Origin: Botryotinia globosa
Taxonomy: Eukaryota; Ascomycota; Leotiomycetes; Helotiales; Sclerotiniaceae
Assembly (NCBI GenBank): GCA_014898425.1
Contig: RCSZ01000011.1
Coordinates: 1,796,501-1,860,500 of the forward strand
Length of the DNA: 64,000 bases
Reading direction: 5' to 3'
Shown: positions 58,275 through 64,000 of the stretch, one piece after another
Layout: each line of letters starts with the position of its first letter
Numbering within the stretch: the first letter of the stretch is position 1
The notes under the pieces: generated by a model
The model's input: only the letters and a program-made list of their open reading frames with translations
Databases searched by the model: none
Told to the model about the DNA's origin: nothing
Program-made: the position numbers and the translations under genes

Positions 58275-59217
58275 ATGAATGGATCTGACAGTAATGAATT
58301 AATGATAATACGGGTGTGCTGCGACAATCGAGATTCAAGAAAAACAACAAGCGTCAGACTCAGACTGATGAAATCAGAAGAAGGTAATAGCTACCCGACA
58401 AAGATTTCAAAAGAAAATAGACGGAAGTCTATCAATCGAAGAATTTTGCACTCAGCTTCGAGCTTTCGTGAAAGGAGCACCTTTACCAGATGCGGTTCAT
58501 CCATCTCATCGTTTGACCTTCCAAGATCCAATCACTGGGATCTCTATATAGACAATAAATACGAGAATTTCAAATCTTCATTTATATTGAGGAGAGAGTA
58601 AGTTGAGCGGGGTAAGACGTTTATAGCGATGTGGCCCAATAGAACGCGTCTTGTAGGTTGAATTTGATAGATTGACTAACTTAATAAAAACTCGGAATAG
58701 CTCTGAATCTTTGAGGAGTGATTATTCAACACTGAATAATAAATGTGTACCACCCTCTCCTGTCATGATTTTCCAGAATAGTCAAGGCTCATACATATAA
58801 AGTCTCTCTACTCAGGCCTCTGTCTTCAATACCTATGCATTGTCATGTTGCTAACATGTAGGATGGTTTTGCGCTTCGATGCGTGAATTTGCCAGAGATT
58901 CTTGTGACAGCGGACTTGGGAAAATCACCGCCCAATGTTTTGAACATCTCTTATTTCTCCTAAAACACGCTATTCTTCGCTAAATTTTACCGAATTAGGC
59001 TTCATCTGATCTAAATGACATGCTGGGAGAAGATGACAGTAATAGTATCTTTCAACGTAGCCCAAAGAACGACAGTGAAACAGAAGTTGGCCAATATAAG
59101 ATTTTCATCTCCGCTCAAAATACATTTCATATAAGCCTACCGTGGTACGATGGTGAAGTAGACATTCTCTCCATACTAGTTTTGATTCTCTTCTTCTCGG
59201 TTCTAGCTTTTCTCTAG
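58275..59217 (+). CDS. Hypothetical protein with C-terminal TM anchor (3-exon model)
   Basis: Exons 58275-58597, 58701-58746 and 58999-59217 give 195 aa with consistent phases (323+46+219 = 588 nt). Intron 1 has GTAAGT and a GACTAACTT branch; intron 2 (252 nt) has GTACCA and a GCTAAAT branch. The first exon is basic and polar, the middle acidic, and the last 18 residues are a hydrophobic helix (ILSILVLILFFSVLAFL) directly before the stop, the layout of a tail-anchored protein. No domain recognised. The second intron is the weakest part of the model; exon 3 alone could belong to another arrangement. Function unknown. Confidence 0.4.
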
Positions 59218-60984
59218 GCCACATAGCCCTAACTACCTAGGTATTTAAGAAGAACAAAGTGGAAAGGTTCCAGGATATGCGATCCAAGTACCACCTAATT
59301 TTGAAGATCTCAAAGCCCCACGTTGACGAAAGTGAAGGTATCTATCATAGTATCACTACGCTAGAGCATTAGCCTTGAGAGAATGTACATTCACCGGAGG
59401 ACATAGCAGAACATGATAATAGCTCCTGCACTAGTCAATCTTTTCTCCTTATTTATACAAGAGTCTCCTCGTAAGCTTCTACCTCTATCGATGTCCAGAA
59501 ACCTCTTATAGAAGATTTGCCATGATTAACCAGAAAGCTGCCAAAAGCGCCTGAAGACCACTCGACATATTCTGAGAAGTCTGGGTAATGTACGGAACAT
59601 CATTTCTTCGTTTACTTGCGATGATGGAATGATGATTGAAAACAATAATTCCCCAACTCGGAGAGAAGTTTAGCCCCCCGCGATCGATTGATAATAAAAG
59701 CCCAACAAAGTGAAACGAGCAGTTCCGATTCGTTTGGTAGAAAGACTCAATATGCGGACAGTTTGCTTCATAAATGCATGATACTTACGTCGGCGCTAAT
59801 ATTCGGCTCCTGTATCAAACGCTCTTGATTCCCGGCGGTCGAGAAAAATCGTGCTTAAATAGTACTGTTTTCTTGTAACGAATACAGCAGATCCAGCTTC
59901 ATTTAAAAAGATTGATCATTATAACTTTGGACTGTGTAAGATGATAGTTGACAGTGAATTGTTGCACAACGATTTTAGCAAATTTGATGGGGGATTTAAT
60001 TGCCAGATTCAGTTTCATCTGATCACAAAGGTGATAATATTTGACAGCAATTGATATGAAATGGTTGAACGACGGAACAAGCAATGAGTGGGCTAGGTGG
60101 CAATGAATATGGAAAGTGTAGAAAATGTTTGTGGACCCGCATTTGTAAAGATACATGACCTCAGAGTATAACCCAGAATTTGAAATTTCCTGAGCACAGC
60201 AAACTTCCCAGCTGATGTGACTTCCACAATTGCTTGAAGGATCTTATTGGGTCTCGTTTTTTGGTAACATATGGCTAGCTGTCACGGTACTCTGTGGTGA
60301 AGTGTAAAGATACCAGCTCCGGTCGAGGGTCTTCAGGTATGATTCTACCAAGTTTTTGTAATCTGTGTGCTTTAGAGGCTAATGTGACCCTGCCTCGGAA
60401 GATCACTGGAGGGAATTGTCTTTCCCTTACCCCCTGTTTGTAGGCTCACAGCAGACGAGGTCTCACAGGCTTCTGATAGCACCATTGCGTGAGGAAAGGA
60501 TGAAATAATATCGCTACATAAATCACTCGAGTATGTAAATAAGATGCTATCGATAGGATCAGATACCTGCCAACCATACTTTTGCCTGTCGAGCCCCTAC
60601 GCCGTTTACTTTCTTTATTTCTTGAGTCTTTATAATACCTCTGCCATACTTTCATTCCTCAGATTGGTGTTCTTTGGAGACTGACAAAATCATACATCCA
60701 TTCCCGGAGGCTGTATGAAGAATAACAGTATCATCAAAACCATACGATTCGCCTAGCAATGAAGTGAGTACTGCTTTGGATTACCGTATCGAATTCATCT
60801 TCCTGCCAAGATCCATCGTGTGTCGCAGATTTTACCAGGCTTACTCATTCATGCGGCATACATGAAATTTCCAGTCCACGAACCAAAGCACCGTCTAAAC
60901 TCATCCAGTTCATCGTAAAATTAACATTTGTTCAACGGTATTAATTGTGAGCATATCGAATGCGGAAGGAGAAGTTGAAGAATT
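59218..60984. other. Intergenic region, no gene seen
   Basis: Normal composition. Frames at 59899-60156 and 60446-60655 on the minus strand have no recognisable domain or splice structure. Confidence 0.4.
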
Positions 60985-62460
60985 ATGTCGGTCGATCTCG
61001 GATCTATTCAACAAAACCCATCTCTTTCTAATATCTTCGGAAATATCCAAAGCAGCTCTCTCCTGTCATCGCTTTCTGTTGATCCTAATAAGATCACAGC
61101 TTCATCCACAGCCCTGTACTCTACTCCTATCACCCTCAATAAAGCCTCACTTGGCGCATACGATCCACTAACAGTCATTGTCACTAGTAAAAGGATCTAC
61201 TCTCTGGGGGCTTAGTTCTGCTCTTCCCGCCACAAGCGAATGCATGTTACGGAGACACTTCATTATTCACCGGACAAGATCACTATTTTGGGAAGCCTGA
61301 TCTAAAATCCTAGAATAAAATACTGCAGTCTTTTGTCTTGTCAGAACATCATACGAGTCAAAACGTAACTTCACTCAGAGTCGAATCGAAAGTCAGATAA
61401 CCTCCGGAAAGTGGCATGTACTAGGTGTGCGTATTATTTGACTAATGTATGCTACCATCACACCCGTAATTCTCCTGCTGTCATCTTTTCCACCCAGAAA
61501 TATGCTATCAACGTGAGTCTAGGGTCTAGCCATCGATATACCGACTGAATCTTGAACGAACACAGGTTCTGGTGTATTATGCGCTTTAACATCATATCCA
61601 ACTTTCAAAGGCAGCTTGGGCTTACTGCAATATGCAGTCAGTCAATTGCATCAATCATGTAATTTTTATAAATGACTCAATCGGTTCTCTTTCCTTGTTG
61701 TGTTGGTGCTCACCTAGTCACGTCTGATGGTTCAGCGACCCCCAGCTCCACGACTGACTGTAGTCTTTGGGTTCAGCAATCGTATGGCATAAAATGCACC
61801 ACCAGAGAAGAATTTTATGGTGTGAGTGAAGAAACGGGAAACAAACTCACCGCATTCCATGTGGCAGGACTGCTGAAATGGGAGGGCTCCTCGATTGGCC
61901 TGTTGGAGATGATTGTAATATTCATGAATGTTACCATTGTGGGCAAGTGGACTTCTCAGCGCTGAGTAGAATGGACTGCAATCTTCCAACAGACCCAACC
62001 ATCTATTCCTCTGCGATGCATGACTCTACTTGCCACAACCATCACAACCTCAATACCTTATCAGACCGGTGAATCGTCTACCTGTGATCGTATTTACCTA
62101 GTCGCTAGCGGGGATAGCTCAGAGTGGTTTTAGAACATGCTGGAATTCCGTTTACTTATCTATAACTGGATACCTAGGTACGGAGACCACATCGCAGCTA
62201 TATTTCAATGCATCTGTAAGTGTTGATGGATGGAAGCTACCTTGGTCCACGGAAGCTCTCGCAGATAATTTTTCGCTCATAAGTTCCATCTGAAGTATTG
62301 TACTATTCGCGCTATTCTGGGTTGACCTCTTCGACACTTTCTACCACTGCCATCACTGTCACTGCGCCTAGTACAACCATAGCTCCCTCGGCCATGACTC
62401 GTGTAGTCGTGGCCGTGACTCTTACAGTTGTATGCAATTATTACGAAGAAGGCATTATTA
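60985..62460 (+). pseudogene. Remnant of a secreted LysM-like multidomain protein
   Basis: Pieces of one protein are scattered over three plus-strand frames. 60985-61215 opens with a Ser/Thr-rich segment. 61700-61860 reads DCSLWVQQSYGIKCTTREEF then YGVSEE, resembling a LysM repeat (W.....C..I...F.GV). In another frame at about 61885-61960 it continues PVGDDCNIHECYHC, like the DC..L..Y.C end of a LysM. Near 62130-62220 YNWIPRYGDHIAAIFQCIC looks like a second repeat end. A Thr/Ser linker and CNYYEE follow (62310-62455). Stops and frame changes separate the blocks and no single splice model joins them. Fungal LysM proteins bind chitin; the family call is moderate to low. Confidence 0.4.
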
Positions 62461-63593
62461 ATGGGTAACAAATATGAAGGGGGGGATGAAGAGCGGGGGA
62501 AGAAGGCACGAGATGTAGTGCGTAAGGTGGGAAATTTCGACATTCAAATTTCGGAGTATTATCAGAAAGATCCTAAGGTTGAGGAAGCTCAGAAAACTTT
62601 CCTTGTTTATCCTAATGCTCTACAAAAGAATTATGCCAATCATAATGTCGAGGGGATTATAAGAAAATATAAAGAAATGATAAATTACTTAGCTTGATGT
62701 ACCCCTGAAATTGTACTGGATTCTACTTTAAATACCTAATGTAAATGAAAATAAGACAGAAAATCCATTACTGTGACTCATCGTATGCGCTAACTAAAGA
62801 CTTTAGTCTTTCAATTCAATTGTTCAATCTCTATTAAACCAGCTTCTAGATCATCTATTACTAAAACATCTTTCCCAATACTAATATAAACCAAATAGTT
62901 TCTCCCCCTCCCCCTCCCCCCCCCAAAAGAAAGAAAAAGAAACTTTGTCTGTCGGCTAACTATTCATAATAAAACCAACCACTCGTCTACGAGGGTCGCT
63001 ACAGGTCAAAATGAGTCCTACCGACCACGCTCACCTAGAATGGCCGGCAGACTTTTTCTAATACCCAGCACGTACTCGCACTATGATTGTGAATTCGACA
63101 ATGATACGACCATAGCGAAAATCTCTCAAGTCGATTCGTACCAATAATGTAGCGTATGAAACCATGAATGCTTTTCACGGTATTATCACCTGACCGAACC
63201 ACCTAACAAACTCCCTACTAATGATATCAAACCCTAACAACTAACAAATAACAACTAACCATTGCATTCTATTCATTCTATTATAGTAATAAATACCTCC
63301 TAGATAGCCTCGCAACCCGGAGAAAAAGCCAAACACCAAACCCGCAAAAATGAAAGGAAATTCAGATATAATTTCTTTTCAAAATTGAATTAAAATTGAA
63401 TCAAGAGTCTTTATATATTATAACACTTTTTAAAAATGAAGAAATAAATTTATTTTTTAGTAAAATCATAGATTATCAAACTTTTTTAAAAGAAAACCTT
63501 TGAATTTCGTTTTGATATTAAATTTTGATCAAGGTGTAGAATTTTGGTGTCCAGCTTGTTCTCCCGGTCGCGAGGTACCTAGGTACTCTCCTA
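62461..63593. other. Intergenic region, no confident gene
   Basis: A plus-strand frame (62428-62697, 89 codons, Lys/Glu/Tyr-rich) begins inside the LysM-like remnant and has no known motif; it is not annotated as a gene. A poly-C tract lies at 62904-62925. 63340-63540 is AT-rich. Confidence 0.4.
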
Positions 63594-63934
63594 TCCCCTA
63601 GACCGCTAGAAATAGACTCCGAAAGTAGTCCGTATAATATACCTTGAATAATACAACCTTATTGAACAGAATAGCTATTTTAATGATTTTTTAATCACAT
63701 TTTTTATATTATTAAATTTTGATTTCAAATATTGATTTTTTATAATTCAAAAAAAAAAGATTGAAAATTAATATATATTATTATATTAAAAGTTTTGATA
63801 TGAAAAAAATATTGATTAAATTTTATATCAAAAAATAAAAATAAATATTGAATTAAATTCAAGAAATCTAGATAATCTAATTAGTCAATAAGACTCTGTT
63901 AAACAACGAAGCTTATTTCCAGCGGTCTAGATGA
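63594..63934. mobile_element. TA-inserting MITE (TCCCCTA family), copy 3
   Basis: 341 bp. Ends TCCCCTAGACCGCTAGAAATAG and CTATTTCCAGCGGTCTAGATGA (mutated at the last bases), flanked by TA. The interior matches copy 1 (21488-22104) block for block apart from the nested insertion there. A TA microsatellite follows at 63935-63958. Confidence 0.85.
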
Positions 63935-64000
63935 TATATATATATATATATATATATATCATCAGAATAATCCCCACCACACCCCAACAAACACCCCAGA

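Noticed and set aside
62428..62697. 89-codon Lys/Tyr-rich plus-strand frame
   Set aside because: Begins within the LysM-like remnant and has no motif; likely chance frame.

Overview
The window is nuclear DNA of a filamentous ascomycete, most likely a leotiomycete of the Sclerotiniaceae type (Botrytis, Sclerotinia or Monilinia relatives). The grounds are short introns of about 50-120 nt with GTRNGT donors and CTAAC-like branch points, fungal-only families (a VIVID-type LOV photoreceptor, Zn2Cys6 factor, RTA1, 2EXR and TOK1 channel), and gene islands alternating with very AT-rich blocks that look like repeat-induced point mutation (RIP). Species assignment is inference.

Layout. The first 17 kb is a gene-rich housekeeping segment: the 3' end of an unknown gene, the SSU-processome factor ENP2/NOL10, a Ser/Thr-rich single-pass membrane protein, a 1,679-aa three-exon coiled-coil protein with an SQ/TQ cluster, the mitochondrial ribosomal protein bL33m (13-nt first coding exon, 888-nt intron) and a VIVID/ENVOY-type LOV protein with GATCGA elements upstream. 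From about 18.2 kb the sequence becomes accessory: AT-rich repeat blocks (18.2-22.3, 29.4-30.5 and 37.6-42.9 kb), transposon remnants, and small lineage-specific genes.

Many genes in the accessory part are broken: a Zn2Cys6 transcription factor (two +1 slips and a TGA), a RidA/YjgF remnant (CAA to TAA, plus a frameshift), a 2EXR protein (three slips, two stops), a truncated RTA1 protein, a scrambled LysM-like secreted protein, and a TOK1-type two-pore K+ channel interrupted in exon 2 by a 467-bp hAT-type MITE with a perfect 8-bp target-site duplication. Genes that still look intact there are two small hydrophobic/coiled-coil proteins, a solo chromodomain protein, an 86-aa basic protein, a ~10-TM membrane protein (one non-canonical GC-AG intron), a probable tail-anchored protein, and an intron-containing tRNA-Leu(UAA).

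Mobile elements resolved by terminal repeats and target duplications: a TA-duplicating MITE family with three copies (21.5, 26.9 and 63.6 kb), a foldback MITE with two copies (29.7 and 52.1 kb), a pogo/Tc1-like MITE (53.1 kb), a PIF/Harbinger-type MITE (45.2 kb, TAA duplication), a hAT family with one short copy and one 3.2-kb AT-rich copy, and a 162-bp solo LTR (47.2 kb, AGAAG duplication). No secondary-metabolite cluster, CRISPR or rRNA is present. All product calls come from reading the sequence; no database search was run.
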